Below, one piece after another: positions 44,113-52,931 of a DNA stretch of 64,000 nt. Both the position numbers and the translations under genes were made by a program. The stretch is taken from assembly GCF_028994805.1 (NCBI RefSeq), contig NZ_JAJQQP010000017.1, positions 95,562 to 159,561 of the forward strand. Direction: 5' to 3'. The stretch's first letter is position 1, and every line of letters begins with the position of its first letter. The notes below the pieces were generated by a model. That model was not told where the DNA came from, did no database searches, and saw only the letters and a program-made list of their open reading frames with translations. This DNA comes from Promicromonospora iranensis (GTDB lineage: Bacteria > Actinomycetota > Actinomycetes > Actinomycetales > Cellulomonadaceae).

Positions 44113-45831
44113 ATGCCGTCATCGACGCGATCGCGCCGACCGCACTTCGTCGTCTGTGGCGGGGGTGCGCTCGCGTACCGGGTCACCTTCGCACTCAGCA
44201 CCCGGTACCAGGGCGACGTCACGGTCATCCTGCCCGACGCGGCGAGCGAGCACGCCGCCAAGATGAGCGCACTCGACGACGTCCGGATCGTGGTGTCCGC
44301 CCGGCCGGACACCACCACCCTCGAGCACGCCTCGATCGGGACAGCTTCCGCGGTCGCCCTGCTCGATCAGGACGACGCCGGAAACATCGAGACCGCGCTG
44401 CTGGTCCACGAGCTCCGTCCGGGCCTGCGGATCGTCGTGCGCTTCTTCGACGACAAGCTCGGTAGCGGCGTCGCGCGGCACCTGCCCAACTGCGACGTGT
44501 TGTCGGCGTCCAAGATCGCCGCACCGCAGCTGGTCTCCCTCGCCCTGGACGAGGCAAGGCATCTCGATGTGCCGGGCCTGGATCTCGTCGTCGCCGAGTC
44601 CGGACAGCAGGCAGGCAAGGAGCTCGCCGTCCTGACTGCCGTCGACGAGCACGACGACGCCGTGATGCTCCCGAGCCCCGGCACGCCGCAGATCGCGCCG
44701 CAGGTCGTCCTCGCCCACCCGGTGCGCGATCCTGCACCTGCCGGCACGACCTACCGGTCGAACGGAAAGCTGTGGCATTACATCAGGTCCAACCTGAACC
44801 GGTACGTCTGGTACGCAGTGGCAGCTCTCACGCTCATCACGCTGGCCGGTGCCACTCTTCTCGTCGCGGCCCAGGGTGCCCCTGAATGGGGCACCGCGCT
44901 GTACCACGTGGTCCTGCACCTCCTGGTCGGGGCGGACCCAGACACCGGCACACCACTCCTGGCTCGCCTGGTCCAGGTGGTCCTCACCGTGGTGAGCGTC
45001 GCCGTGATCCCGCTCTTGACGGCGACCCTGGTCGACGCCGTCGTGCGCGCGCGCCTCGCGGCAGCGGTTTCCGGACCGGGTACGACGATGACCGGGCACG
45101 TCGTCGTGGTGGGGATGGGTGACGTCGGCACACGGGTGCTCACGACCCTCCTGGAACGTGGCATCACCGCCGTCGCCATCGACACGAACGACAAGGCGCG
45201 CGGCATCCAGTTCGCCCGCACCCACGGCGTGCCCGTCGTCATCGGCGACGGCAGGCAGCCCGACGTGCTCGCAGCGGCCCAGGCCGCCAGCTCCCGTGCG
45301 ATCCTGGCGGTGACCAGCGACGACCTCGCCAACATCGGCATCACCATCGCCACCGACGCGATCGACCGTGCACCGGATGCCGCCCCGCTGCGCCGGGTAC
45401 TGCGGCTCTTCGACGAGGACTTCGCCCGACGCATCCAGGGACTCATCCCGGGCTCGGCACCGCGCAGCGCGTCACAGCTGGCGGCACCGGCCTTCGCCGC
45501 TTCGGTCACGGGACCGGACGCGCACGACACCGTCGCGTTCCGCAACCGGGTGCTGCTGATCGCCGAGGTGCCCATGCGTGCGCACGCCGCTCTCGAGCAC
45601 CGCCCCGCTCGTGAGGTGGACGTACCCGGTGAGGTCCGGCTCATCGCCCTCCGGCTCCCGCACCGCAGCCCCGGAGCCGACGTCGTCCTCAACCCCACGC
45701 CGGGATTCCCCCTCCAGCACAACTACCGACTCATCGTCGTCGCGACCCGCAGCGGCCTGGAGCGGTTGCGTGCGCGAACAGCACACCCTCAGGGGGCAGC
45801 ACCTGGGGACGACCTCGGACCAGAAACATAG
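44113..45831 (+). CDS. TrkA-N/RCK double-domain membrane protein
   Basis: A 572-aa protein with an N-terminal Rossmann domain (FVVCGGGALAYRVTFAL, about residues 11-27), two or three central membrane helices with a pore-like loop (AAQGAPEWGTALYHVVLHLL, about 260-280) and a second RCK domain (GHVVVVGMGDVGTRVLTTLL). This is the layout of K+-channel-type NAD-binding proteins. A role in ion homeostasis under arsenate or phosphate stress is inferred from the position 29 bp after arsB. Confidence 0.8.
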   Translation: MPSSTRSRRPHFVVCGGGALAYRVTFALSTRYQGDVTVILPDAASEHAAKMSALDDVRIVVSARPDTTTLEHASIGTASAVALLDQDDAGNIETALLVHELRPGLRIVVRFFDDKLGSGVARHLPNCDVLSASKIAAPQLVSLALDEARHLDVPGLDLVVAESGQQAGKELAVLTAVDEHDDAVMLPSPGTPQIAPQVVLAHPVRDPAPAGTTYRSNGKLWHYIRSNLNRYVWYAVAALTLITLAGATLLVAAQGAPEWGTALYHVVLHLLVGADPDTGTPLLARLVQVVLTVVSVAVIPLLTATLVDAVVRARLAAAVSGPGTTMTGHVVVVGMGDVGTRVLTTLLERGITAVAIDTNDKARGIQFARTHGVPVVIGDGRQPDVLAAAQAASSRAILAVTSDDLANIGITIATDAIDRAPDAAPLRRVLRLFDEDFARRIQGLIPGSAPRSASQLAAPAFAASVTGPDAHDTVAFRNRVLLIAEVPMRAHAALEHRPAREVDVPGEVRLIALRLPHRSPGADVVLNPTPGFPLQHNYRLIVVATRSGLERLRARTAHPQGAAPGDDLGPET

Positions 45832-45852
45832 ACCAGCATTTATGCATTTGTC

Positions 45853-45876
45853 GTTCACTGCCCCGTTCCCGAATCG
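45853..45876 (+). promoter_or_regulatory. Weak PHO-box candidate upstream of phoX
   Basis: GTTCACTGCCCCGTTCCCGA contains two GTTC cores 12 bp apart, near but not exactly the 11-bp period of PHO boxes. It is 92 bp before the phoX start. Confidence 0.3.
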
Positions 45877-45967
45877 TCGAGACGTGGACACCGCCCGTTC
45901 CTAGCGTCGACACCATCAGCTCCGGCTGCCAATACCCAAGCCCCCCGAACGTACACGGAGACCTCCG

Positions 45968-48130
45968 ATGACGATCGCCCCTGAGTCCCGCCCGCTGCTG
46001 CAGGTCGCGCCCTATGCGCGCGGCAAGCGCAGCCCCGTCACCTGCCGCCTCAAGTGCGCGGACGCCTGCTCCCACCCGGCCCCCAACGAGAGCGCCAACG
46101 AGTACTTCAAGGACATCGTGAGCGCGGCGCTGTCCCGCCGCGCCATGCTCGGCGGCATCGCCGCCGCCGCCGGTGCGGTCGTGATCGGCACCGAGCTCGC
46201 CGGCGCACCCTCGGCCGCCGCACACGGCTTCGGCGGCGGACACCCGGACCGCGGCCTCGCGTTCCGGCCCGTCGCCTCCCAGCCAGCCGACGTCGACGCC
46301 CTCGTCATCCCCGACGGCTTCACCTGGAGCCCGATCATCCGCTGGGGCGACCCGATCCTGCCCGGCGGCGAAGCGTTCGACATCGGCTCGCAGAGCGCCG
46401 CCAAGCAGGCCCTGGCGTTCGGGTACAACTGCGACTACCTCGAGCTGCTGCCGCTCGGCCGGGGTCGGCACGACTGGTCCGGCAAGGGCCGCTCCGGCCG
46501 CCGCCGCGGCCGTGACCTCGGCACCTCCGCGCTCCTGGTGTCCAACCACGAGTACACCAACGCCGGGATCATGTTCGACCAGACCTACGACGCCGTCACG
46601 CGCCGTGCGATCGAGCGGGCCGCGCACGGCATGTCCGTGGTCCAGGTCGAGCGCCGCCGCGAGGGCAAGCCGTGGACGTACGAGGCGCGCAGCCCGTACA
46701 ACCGGCGCGTGCACGTGGGCACCGAGTTCGTGATCGACGGCCCGGCCGCCGGCTCGGACCTGCTCAAGACCGCCGCGGACCCGACCGGCAAGCGCGTGCT
46801 GGGCACCGTGAACAACTGCGCGGGCGGCACCACGCCCTGGGGCACCGTGCTCTCGGGCGAGGAGAACTTCCACGGCTACTTCCGCGTGGACGGCACCGAC
46901 CCGCGCGACGCGCGCTACGGGCTGCGCGACGCGGCGACCAGCTACGGCTGGGAGCTGGACGAGCCGCGGTTCTCCGGGCACAACGACGGCTACGAGAACG
47001 AGTCGCGGCGGTTCGGCTACATGGTCGAGATCGACCCGTACGACCCGGAGTCGACGCCGGTCAAGCACACCGCGATGGGCCGCTTCAAGCACGAGGGCGC
47101 CGAGGTGATCCTGTCCGACCGCGGCCACGCCGTTGCCTACATGGGCGACGACGAGCGCTGGGAGTACGTCTACAAGTTCGTCTCGACCGAGCGGTTCCGG
47201 GGCGGGGACAGCCTCGGTGCCCGCCGGCACAACAAGGGCCTCCTGAGCCGCGGCTCGCTGTATGTGGCCAAGTTCCTGGGCGACAGCACCGGTGAGATCG
47301 ACGGGTCGGGCGCCCTGCCGTCCGACGGCGCGTTCGACGGCCGCGGTGTGTGGATGCCTCTGCTGATCGACGGTCGCAGCGCGGTGGACGGCATGTCCGC
47401 CGAGGAGGTCTCGGTGTTCACCCGCCAGGCCGCGGACGCCGTAGGCGCCACCAAGATGGACCGCCCCGAGGACATCCAGCCCAACCCCGTCACCGGCAAG
47501 ATCTACCTGGCCTGCACCAACAACTCCCAGCGCGTGCCCGGTGCGGCGCGCGGCGCCGCCGACGAGGCAAATCCGCGGGACCGCCGCGTGGTCAGCGGCG
47601 CCACCGAGACCGGCAACCGGGACGGGCACGTCATCGAGATCACCGAGGACGGCGACCACACCGGCACGACCTTCCGGTGGAACATCCTGCTGCTGTGCGG
47701 CAACCCGGAGGTCAACGAGTCGGTGTACTTCGCCGGTTTCCCCGTCGACCGGGTCTCGCCGATCTCCTGCCCGGACAACGTCGCGTTCGACTCCGCAGGC
47801 AACCTGTGGATCTCCACCGACGGCGCCTCGAGCCCGATGGGCCGCTGCGACGGCCTGTTCAAGGTGCCGCTGACCGGCCGCGAACGCGGCCACGTGCAGC
47901 AGTTCCTGTCGGTACCTGCCGGGGCGGAGACCTGCGGGCCGATCATCGACGACGAGGACGGGATCGTCTACGTCGCTGTGCAGCACCCCGGCGAGGATGG
48001 CACGTTCGGGGCGCACCAGTCCTACTTCCCCGACTACCTCGCCGAGGGCCAGCCTGCCCCGGTCGGAGCGTGGCGCGGTCCGCGCCCGTCCGTCGTCCAG
48101 GTCTGGCGGGAAGGCTCGCGCAACCACTGA
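45968..48130 (+). CDS. phoX: PhoX-type alkaline phosphatase (DUF839)
   Basis: A 720-aa protein with a long N-terminal region and a Tat-type signal (SRRAMLGGIAAAAGAVVIG, about residues 56-74), then the PhoX beta-propeller: LVSNHEYTNAGIMFDQTY, NNCAGGTTPWGTVLSGEENF, EIDPYDPESTPVKHTAMGRF. PhoX enzymes release phosphate from organic esters outside the cell and use Ca/Fe. Location in the pst/ars island fits phosphate scavenging. ATG 45968 follows CGGAGACCTCCG. Confidence 0.9.
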   Translation: MTIAPESRPLLQVAPYARGKRSPVTCRLKCADACSHPAPNESANEYFKDIVSAALSRRAMLGGIAAAAGAVVIGTELAGAPSAAAHGFGGGHPDRGLAFRPVASQPADVDALVIPDGFTWSPIIRWGDPILPGGEAFDIGSQSAAKQALAFGYNCDYLELLPLGRGRHDWSGKGRSGRRRGRDLGTSALLVSNHEYTNAGIMFDQTYDAVTRRAIERAAHGMSVVQVERRREGKPWTYEARSPYNRRVHVGTEFVIDGPAAGSDLLKTAADPTGKRVLGTVNNCAGGTTPWGTVLSGEENFHGYFRVDGTDPRDARYGLRDAATSYGWELDEPRFSGHNDGYENESRRFGYMVEIDPYDPESTPVKHTAMGRFKHEGAEVILSDRGHAVAYMGDDERWEYVYKFVSTERFRGGDSLGARRHNKGLLSRGSLYVAKFLGDSTGEIDGSGALPSDGAFDGRGVWMPLLIDGRSAVDGMSAEEVSVFTRQAADAVGATKMDRPEDIQPNPVTGKIYLACTNNSQRVPGAARGAADEANPRDRRVVSGATETGNRDGHVIEITEDGDHTGTTFRWNILLLCGNPEVNESVYFAGFPVDRVSPISCPDNVAFDSAGNLWISTDGASSPMGRCDGLFKVPLTGRERGHVQQFLSVPAGAETCGPIIDDEDGIVYVAVQHPGEDGTFGAHQSYFPDYLAEGQPAPVGAWRGPRPSVVQVWREGSRNH

Positions 48131-48143
48131 GCCGCAGAGACCT

Positions 48144-48179
48144 CGACGCCCGTCGCCCCTGAGAGGGCGGCGGGCGTCG
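48144..48179. terminator. Strong hairpin between convergent phoX and ArsR-GNAT gene
   Basis: CGACGCCCGTCGCCC (48144-48158) pairs with GGGCGGCGGGCGTCG (48165-48179), one T-G position, 6-nt loop. It serves both convergent genes. Confidence 0.75.
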
Positions 48180-48206
48180 CCGTCTGCGACGGCCCTGCGA
48201 CCCAGC

Positions 48207-49043
48207 TCAGTTCACGGTGCTGCGGCGTTCCATGAAGACCGTGTCGTGCCAGACGCCATCGTGCTGAGCGATGCGTTCCCGGATGCCGAGAGTGCGGAAC
48301 CCGGCCGCGTGGTGCAGGCCGACACTGGCGCGGTTCTCGGCGAAGATCGAGGTCTGCAGCGTCCAGAGGCCTCCCTCGTCGGCGGCCATGACCTGCTTGC
48401 GGATCAGTGCCTTGCCGATCCCGCGGCCGCGATACCCGTCCGCGACGTAGATCGAGGTTTCGGCGACGCCGGAGTAGACCTCGCGCGCTGATGCGGGGGT
48501 CGCGGCGGCCCAGCCGACGACCTCACCGTCGATCTCGGCGACCCAGCGGTGATCCGGCAGCCACTTCGCATCCAGCGACGACCTGCTCGGCACGGCGGTC
48601 TCGAAGGTCGCAAGGCCGGTCGCGATGCCTTCGCCATAGATGCGACGCACGGCAGCCCAGTCCGCCTCCTGCAGCGCACGTACGGTCACGTCGGCCGGGA
48701 CGTCCTCGGGGCAGCACGGCCGCGGGGCGAGCAGGCCCATCACGGCGTCGGCGGCGTGCGGGAGCCCGACGCAGCACGCGGGGTTGATCGTCACAAGGGT
48801 CGCGGTGCCCTCCTTGTGGAGCTGGACGAACCCGACGTCGGCGAGCTTGCGCACATGGTGCGAGCAGGTGGACTGGCTAATGCCGAGGATCTCGGTGAGC
48901 GCGCCGACGGTCATTCCCCGTGGCGCGGTCGCGACCGCGTGCAGCAGTCGGACCCGGGTCGGCTCGGCCAGGAAGGCGAACCAGGCCGCATAGGTGGAGG
49001 CCTCGGCCTCGGGCAGGGCCTGGGCCTCGAGGGGCGTCGTCAT
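48207..49043 (-). CDS. ArsR-GNAT fusion (ArsN-like acetyltransferase)
   Basis: A 278-aa fusion. Residues about 10-110 form an ArsR winged helix (LGISQSTCSHHVRKLADVGF) with vicinal Cys pairs PACCVGLPHA and PRPCCPEDVP that could bind As(III). Residues about 115-278 form a GNAT: WAAVRRIYGEGIATGLATFE, GYRGRGIGKALIRKQVMAA, VGLHHAAGFRTLGIRERIAQ. The acetyltransferase half resembles phosphinothricin/arsinothricin N-acetyltransferases (Pat/Bar/ArsN1). It probably senses arsenicals and acetylates an organoarsenical or phosphinothricin-like antibiotic. ATG 49052 is an alternative start. It is divergent from a flavoprotein gene. Confidence 0.85.
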   Translation of the reverse strand: MTTPLEAQALPEAEASTYAAWFAFLAEPTRVRLLHAVATAPRGMTVGALTEILGISQSTCSHHVRKLADVGFVQLHKEGTATLVTINPACCVGLPHAADAVMGLLAPRPCCPEDVPADVTVRALQEADWAAVRRIYGEGIATGLATFETAVPSRSSLDAKWLPDHRWVAEIDGEVVGWAAATPASAREVYSGVAETSIYVADGYRGRGIGKALIRKQVMAADEGGLWTLQTSIFAENRASVGLHHAAGFRTLGIRERIAQHDGVWHDTVFMERRSTVN

Positions 49044-49053
49044 GGACAACATG

Positions 49054-49129
49054 ATCGATCAGAATCGATGGTTGCGTCAATCGACGACGGTCGATAAAGT
49101 CCGGTCCAGTCAGATCGAACAACATCGAT
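49054..49129. promoter_or_regulatory. Three ATCGA-N6-TCGAT operators in one divergent promoter
   Basis: Perfect copies at 49054-49069 (ATCGATCAGAATCGAT), 49080-49095 (ATCGACGACGGTCGAT) and 49114-49129 (ATCGAACAACATCGAT) fill the gap between the ArsR-GNAT fusion and the flavoprotein gene. The arms are identical and the 6-bp spacers differ, as expected for real protein sites. Confidence 0.8.
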
Positions 49130-49141
49130 GGGAGAGCGGTC

Positions 49142-50485
49142 ATGAGCGTGTTGCCGGTAGTCGTCGTGGGTGCGGGGCCGATCGGCTTGGCCGCGGCAGC
49201 AGAGCTGGTCGAGCGTGGGCTCGAACCCCTCGTTCTGGAGCGCGGCACTCAGCCGGGTGCGGCCGTGGCGGAGTGGAACCACGTGCGCCTGTTCTCCTCA
49301 TGGTCCGAGCTCGTGGATCCCGCCGCCGACCGGCTCCTCGTGCCGACCGGCTGGCAGCGACCCGCGCCGGAGGCGTACCCGACCGGACGGGAGTGGGTGG
49401 CCGGCTACCTGAGCCCGCTGGCCGAGGCGCTGGGCGACCGGGTGCGGCTGGGCGCCGAGGTCGTCGGCGTCGCGCGGCGCGGTCGGGACCGGGTGGTGGA
49501 CGCCGGCCGGGACACCGAGCCGCTGAGCGTGCACGTGCGCCGCACCGACGGGAGCGAGGAACTGATCACCGCTCGCGCCGTGATCGACGCGTCGGGCACG
49601 TGGCGCACGCCCAACCCGCTCGGTGGTGACGGCCTGCCCGCACTCGGCGAGCGTGTCGCCTCCGACCGGATCGTCTACCGCGTCCCGAACCTGGCGGACG
49701 AGGAGGTGCGGGCCCGGTACGCGGGCAAGCATGTGGTCGTCGCCGGCAGCGGGCACTCTGCGCTCACCGCGCTGGTCGCCCTGTCCGGCCTGGCCGAGCA
49801 GGACCCCACCACCAGGATCAGCTGGGTGCTGCGCCGTGGCGCAGTCGGGGACACCTTCGGCGGCGGCGAAGCCGACCAGTTCCCCGCACGAGGGGCGCTG
49901 GGGCTGCGTGCCAAGGAGGCGGTCGACGCGGGTGTCGTGTCGGTGGTGACGGGCTTCCGGACCGAAGCGATCGCGACAGATGCCGACGGGCGGCTGCTGT
50001 TGTCCTCGCCGGAGGGGCACCGGGTGGAGGCCGTCGACGAGGTCGTGGCGATGACCGGGTTCCGTCCGGACCTGACGTGGCTGTCGGAGCTGCGGCTGGA
50101 GCTGGACGTGACGCTGCAGGCGCCGGTGATGCTGGCGCCGTTGATCGATCCGAACGTGCACTCGTGCGGCACCGTCTATCCGCACGGTGTGAAGGAGCTG
50201 GCGCACCCGGAGCCGGGCGTGTTCCTGGCCGGGATGAAGAGCTACGGCCGCGCCCCGACGTTCCTCGCGGCAACCGGGTACGAGCAGGTCCGGTCGATCG
50301 CCGCCGCGCTGGCCGGTGATCACGAGGCTGCGGCGCGGGTCGAGCTGCAGCTGGCCGAGACCGGAGTGTGCGGTGGTGCGGGCCTGTTCGACGAGCCCGA
50401 AGCGGAGGCGTCGGCCGGTGGGTGCTGCGCCGCCCCGTCCGAGCCGGAACTGATCTCGCTGTCGGTACCGTCCGCCGGCCGCTGA
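49142..50485 (+). CDS. FAD/NAD(P)-dependent flavoprotein with Cys tail (ars-linked)
   Basis: A 447-aa oxidoreductase with two dinucleotide motifs: VVVVGAGPIGLAAAAELVER near residue 6 and VVVAGSGHSALTALVALSG near 200, plus the conserved end GMKSYGRAPTFLAATGYEQV. The C-terminus carries cysteines (ETGVCGGAG and GGCCAAPSEPE) that could bind As(III). Similar flavoproteins occur in actinobacterial ars clusters; the reaction (monooxygenation of an arsenical or thiol chemistry) is unproven. It starts just after the operator cluster and is followed by an MFS gene. Confidence 0.8.
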   Translation: MSVLPVVVVGAGPIGLAAAAELVERGLEPLVLERGTQPGAAVAEWNHVRLFSSWSELVDPAADRLLVPTGWQRPAPEAYPTGREWVAGYLSPLAEALGDRVRLGAEVVGVARRGRDRVVDAGRDTEPLSVHVRRTDGSEELITARAVIDASGTWRTPNPLGGDGLPALGERVASDRIVYRVPNLADEEVRARYAGKHVVVAGSGHSALTALVALSGLAEQDPTTRISWVLRRGAVGDTFGGGEADQFPARGALGLRAKEAVDAGVVSVVTGFRTEAIATDADGRLLLSSPEGHRVEAVDEVVAMTGFRPDLTWLSELRLELDVTLQAPVMLAPLIDPNVHSCGTVYPHGVKELAHPEPGVFLAGMKSYGRAPTFLAATGYEQVRSIAAALAGDHEAAARVELQLAETGVCGGAGLFDEPEAEASAGGCCAAPSEPELISLSVPSAGR

Positions 50486-50495
50486 GGCGCGGGCC

Positions 50496-51740
50496 GTGGA
50501 AGCAGAGGTGGCCGCGCGGCCCGGCTTGTCGCGGGCCGGGCTGCGCAGGGTCCTGGTGACGTTGTGCGTCACCGAGATCACCAGCTGGGGCATCCTGTAT
50601 TACGCCTTTCCCGTGCTGGCCGTCGAGATCACGAGGACGACCGGCTGGTCCGGAGCGTCCGTGATCGCCGGGTTCTCGGTCGGGCAGCTGGTGGCGGCGC
50701 TGGCGGGGATCCCGGTCGGCCGTTGGCTGGACCGGATCGGTCCGCGCTGGTTGATGACCGGTGGTTCGCTGCTCGCTGTTCCCTCTGTGGTGCTGCTTGC
50801 AACGGCACAGAACCTCGCGTGGTTCATCTCGGCCTGGGTGCTGATGGGGTTAGCGATGGGGGCGACGCTGTACCCACCCGCGTTCGCGGCCCTGACCCGC
50901 TGGTACGGTCCGCGACGCGTCTTCGCTCTGACCGTACTCACCCTCGCTGCCGGGCTGGCGTCCACCGTCTTCGCGCCGTTGACCGCGCTCCTCGCCGCAC
51001 ACCTGGACTGGCGCCAGACCTACCTCGTGCTCGCCGGGATCCTTGCGGTGATCACGATCCCCGGCCACCTGTGGGGACTGCGCGGCACGTGGCCCGATCC
51101 CGAGCCGCACGATCACACCCAGCCGGCCGAGCACCGTGACCCCGGACAGGTGGCACGCTCTCGTGCCTTCGTCCTCCTGGTGGTGACGTTCGGCCTGGCC
51201 GCGTTCACGGCCTATGCGGTCATCATCAACCTGGTGCCGCTGCTCACCGAACGCGGCCTCACTCCGGGCCTGGCGGCAGTGGCGCTCGGGCTCGGCGGCG
51301 CCGGACAGGTCCTCGGCCGCCTCGGCTACACCACCCTGGTGCGGCACACGAGCGTCCGTGCCCGCACCGCGGTGGTGGTCGGCGCGGTCGCTCTCACCAC
51401 TGCGGTTCTCGGGCTGGTCACTTCGACGCCGGTGCTGATTGCCGCCTCGGTGGTCGCCGGGATGGCACGCGGGGTGTTCACCCTGCTGCAGGCCACTGCC
51501 GTCACCGACCGCTGGGGCGCCGTGCACTACGGCCGCCTCACCGGCCTCCTGTCCGCCCCGCTCGCGATCACCATGTCCCTGGCCCCGTGGGCCGGGGCCG
51601 CCATCGCCGACGGCTTCGGCGGATACTCCCACACCTTCTTGCTGCTGGCAGTCGTCGGGGCCGTTGCCGCGTTCCTCGCGCTGACCACGACACCCAACGC
51701 ACGACCAGCACCGTCTCGAAAGGACACTGATCATGACTGA
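50496..51740 (+). CDS. MFS transporter, ars-linked
   Basis: A 414-aa protein with about 12 membrane helices and the MFS loop 2-3 motif GRWLDRIGPRWLMTGG. It starts at GTG 50496, 10 bp after the flavoprotein gene, and its end overlaps the next gene by 8 bp, so it belongs to one operon. A role in exporting an arsenical (as MFS proteins ArsJ, ArsP-like or ArsK do in other clusters) is inferred from context only; I cannot assign a named family. Confidence 0.8.
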   Translation: MEAEVAARPGLSRAGLRRVLVTLCVTEITSWGILYYAFPVLAVEITRTTGWSGASVIAGFSVGQLVAALAGIPVGRWLDRIGPRWLMTGGSLLAVPSVVLLATAQNLAWFISAWVLMGLAMGATLYPPAFAALTRWYGPRRVFALTVLTLAAGLASTVFAPLTALLAAHLDWRQTYLVLAGILAVITIPGHLWGLRGTWPDPEPHDHTQPAEHRDPGQVARSRAFVLLVVTFGLAAFTAYAVIINLVPLLTERGLTPGLAAVALGLGGAGQVLGRLGYTTLVRHTSVRARTAVVVGAVALTTAVLGLVTSTPVLIAASVVAGMARGVFTLLQATAVTDRWGAVHYGRLTGLLSAPLAITMSLAPWAGAAIADGFGGYSHTFLLLAVVGAVAAFLALTTTPNARPAPSRKDTDHD

Positions 51741-52776
51741 CGCGATCGTCATCGGCGGCGGCCAGGCCGGCCTCGCCGCCGCTCACGCTCTCCTTGCCCA
51801 GGGCCTACGTCCCACGCTGCTCGAGGCCGGCGACGAGCCGGTCGGTTCGTGGCCGCGCTACTACGACAGCCTCCGCCTATTCTCCCCGGCCCGGTACAGC
51901 ACCCTGCCCGGCCTTGCCTTTCCCGGGGACCCCAACCGCTACCCGCGCCGCGACGAGGTGGTCGACTACCTGCGCACCTTTGCCAAGAGCCTCGACGCGG
52001 ACATCCGCACCGGCCACCGCGTCACGGCCGTGACCCACGACGGCGACCAGTTCATCACGCAGGTGCAGGACGAGCAGCCGCTGTCCGCGCCGCTCGTGAT
52101 CGCTGCGACCGGCGCGTTCAGCTCACCCCATCGGCCCGCCCTCCCCGGCCTGGACCGCTTCACCGGTATGGTCCTGCACTCGAGCGAGTACCGGAACCCG
52201 GCGCCCTTCGCCGGGCAGCGTGTCCTGGTGGTGGGGGCGGCGAACTCCGCGGTCCAGATCGCGGTCGATCTCGCACCGCACGCCCGCGTCACCCTCGCCA
52301 CGCGCGCACCGGTCCGCTACATCAACCAGACGCCGTGGGGCCGCGACGCGCACTTCTGGTTGACCGTCAGCGGGTACGACGCGCTCCCGATCGGGCCGTG
52401 GCTGGGCACGCAGCCCAGCATGCCCGTGCTGGACACCGGCACCTACCAGGCCGCCGTCGACGCCGGACGACCCGACCAGCGGCGCATGTTCACCGCGATC
52501 GACGGCAACACCGTCACCTGGCCCGACGGCAGCACAGAAGAGGTGGACACGATCCTGCTCGCCACCGGCTTCCGCCCCGACATCTCCTACCTGAGCGGTC
52601 TCGGCGCACTCGATCCCGACGGCGCACCGCGACAGCGTCGTGGCCTGTCCACCACGCATCCGGGCCTTGGCTACGTCGGACTGGAGTGGCAGCGCAGCTT
52701 CTCCTCGGCCAGCATCCGTGGTGTCGGCCGTGACGCTGCGTACGTGGTCCGCCGTCTTGTCAGGCGTCGAGGTTGA
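51733..52776 (+). CDS. Flavin-containing monooxygenase-like protein (ArsO-like)
   Basis: A 347-aa protein with an N-terminal FAD motif (AIVIGGGQAGLAAAHALLAQ), the typical DSLRLFSPARYSTLPGLAF, an internal NADP motif (RVLVVGAANSAVQIAVDLA) and ILLATGFRPDISYLSGLG. Such CzcO/FMO-like enzymes in ars operons have been called ArsO. It overlaps the MFS gene by 8 bp and is the last gene of the three-gene unit. Confidence 0.82.
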   Translation: MTDAIVIGGGQAGLAAAHALLAQGLRPTLLEAGDEPVGSWPRYYDSLRLFSPARYSTLPGLAFPGDPNRYPRRDEVVDYLRTFAKSLDADIRTGHRVTAVTHDGDQFITQVQDEQPLSAPLVIAATGAFSSPHRPALPGLDRFTGMVLHSSEYRNPAPFAGQRVLVVGAANSAVQIAVDLAPHARVTLATRAPVRYINQTPWGRDAHFWLTVSGYDALPIGPWLGTQPSMPVLDTGTYQAAVDAGRPDQRRMFTAIDGNTVTWPDGSTEEVDTILLATGFRPDISYLSGLGALDPDGAPRQRRGLSTTHPGLGYVGLEWQRSFSSASIRGVGRDAAYVVRRLVRRRG

Positions 52777-52849
52777 GCTAGCGACGATAGCCGTGGCACT
52801 GGGGCCGGACGGAGGACGGGCTTGCCCCCCCATATCGACAAGTGTCAAA

Positions 52850-52865
52850 ATAGAAGCAGGTCGAT
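52850..52865. promoter_or_regulatory. ArsR-type operator upstream of CoADR-rhodanese
   Basis: ATAGAAGCAGGTCGAT fits ATMGA-N6-TCGAT and shares a ~30-bp context (AGTGTCAAAATAGAAGC from 52841) with 34570-34598. A second pair TATCGAC/GTCGATA (52833-52839 and 52860-52866) frames the site. Confidence 0.65.
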
Positions 52866-52931
52866 ACACGCCTTCCCTTGCCGGTACGCCGTCGCGTCCG
52901 GCCCCATCAGGCACCCGAACAGAGGAATCAC

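Noticed and set aside
44119..45225. Minus-strand 368-codon frame
   Set aside because: Antisense of the TrkA-type gene; no family features.
45731..48127. Minus-strand 798-codon frame
   Set aside because: Antisense of phoX. High GC at third positions leaves long open antisense frames; the product is repetitive RV/GD-rich text.
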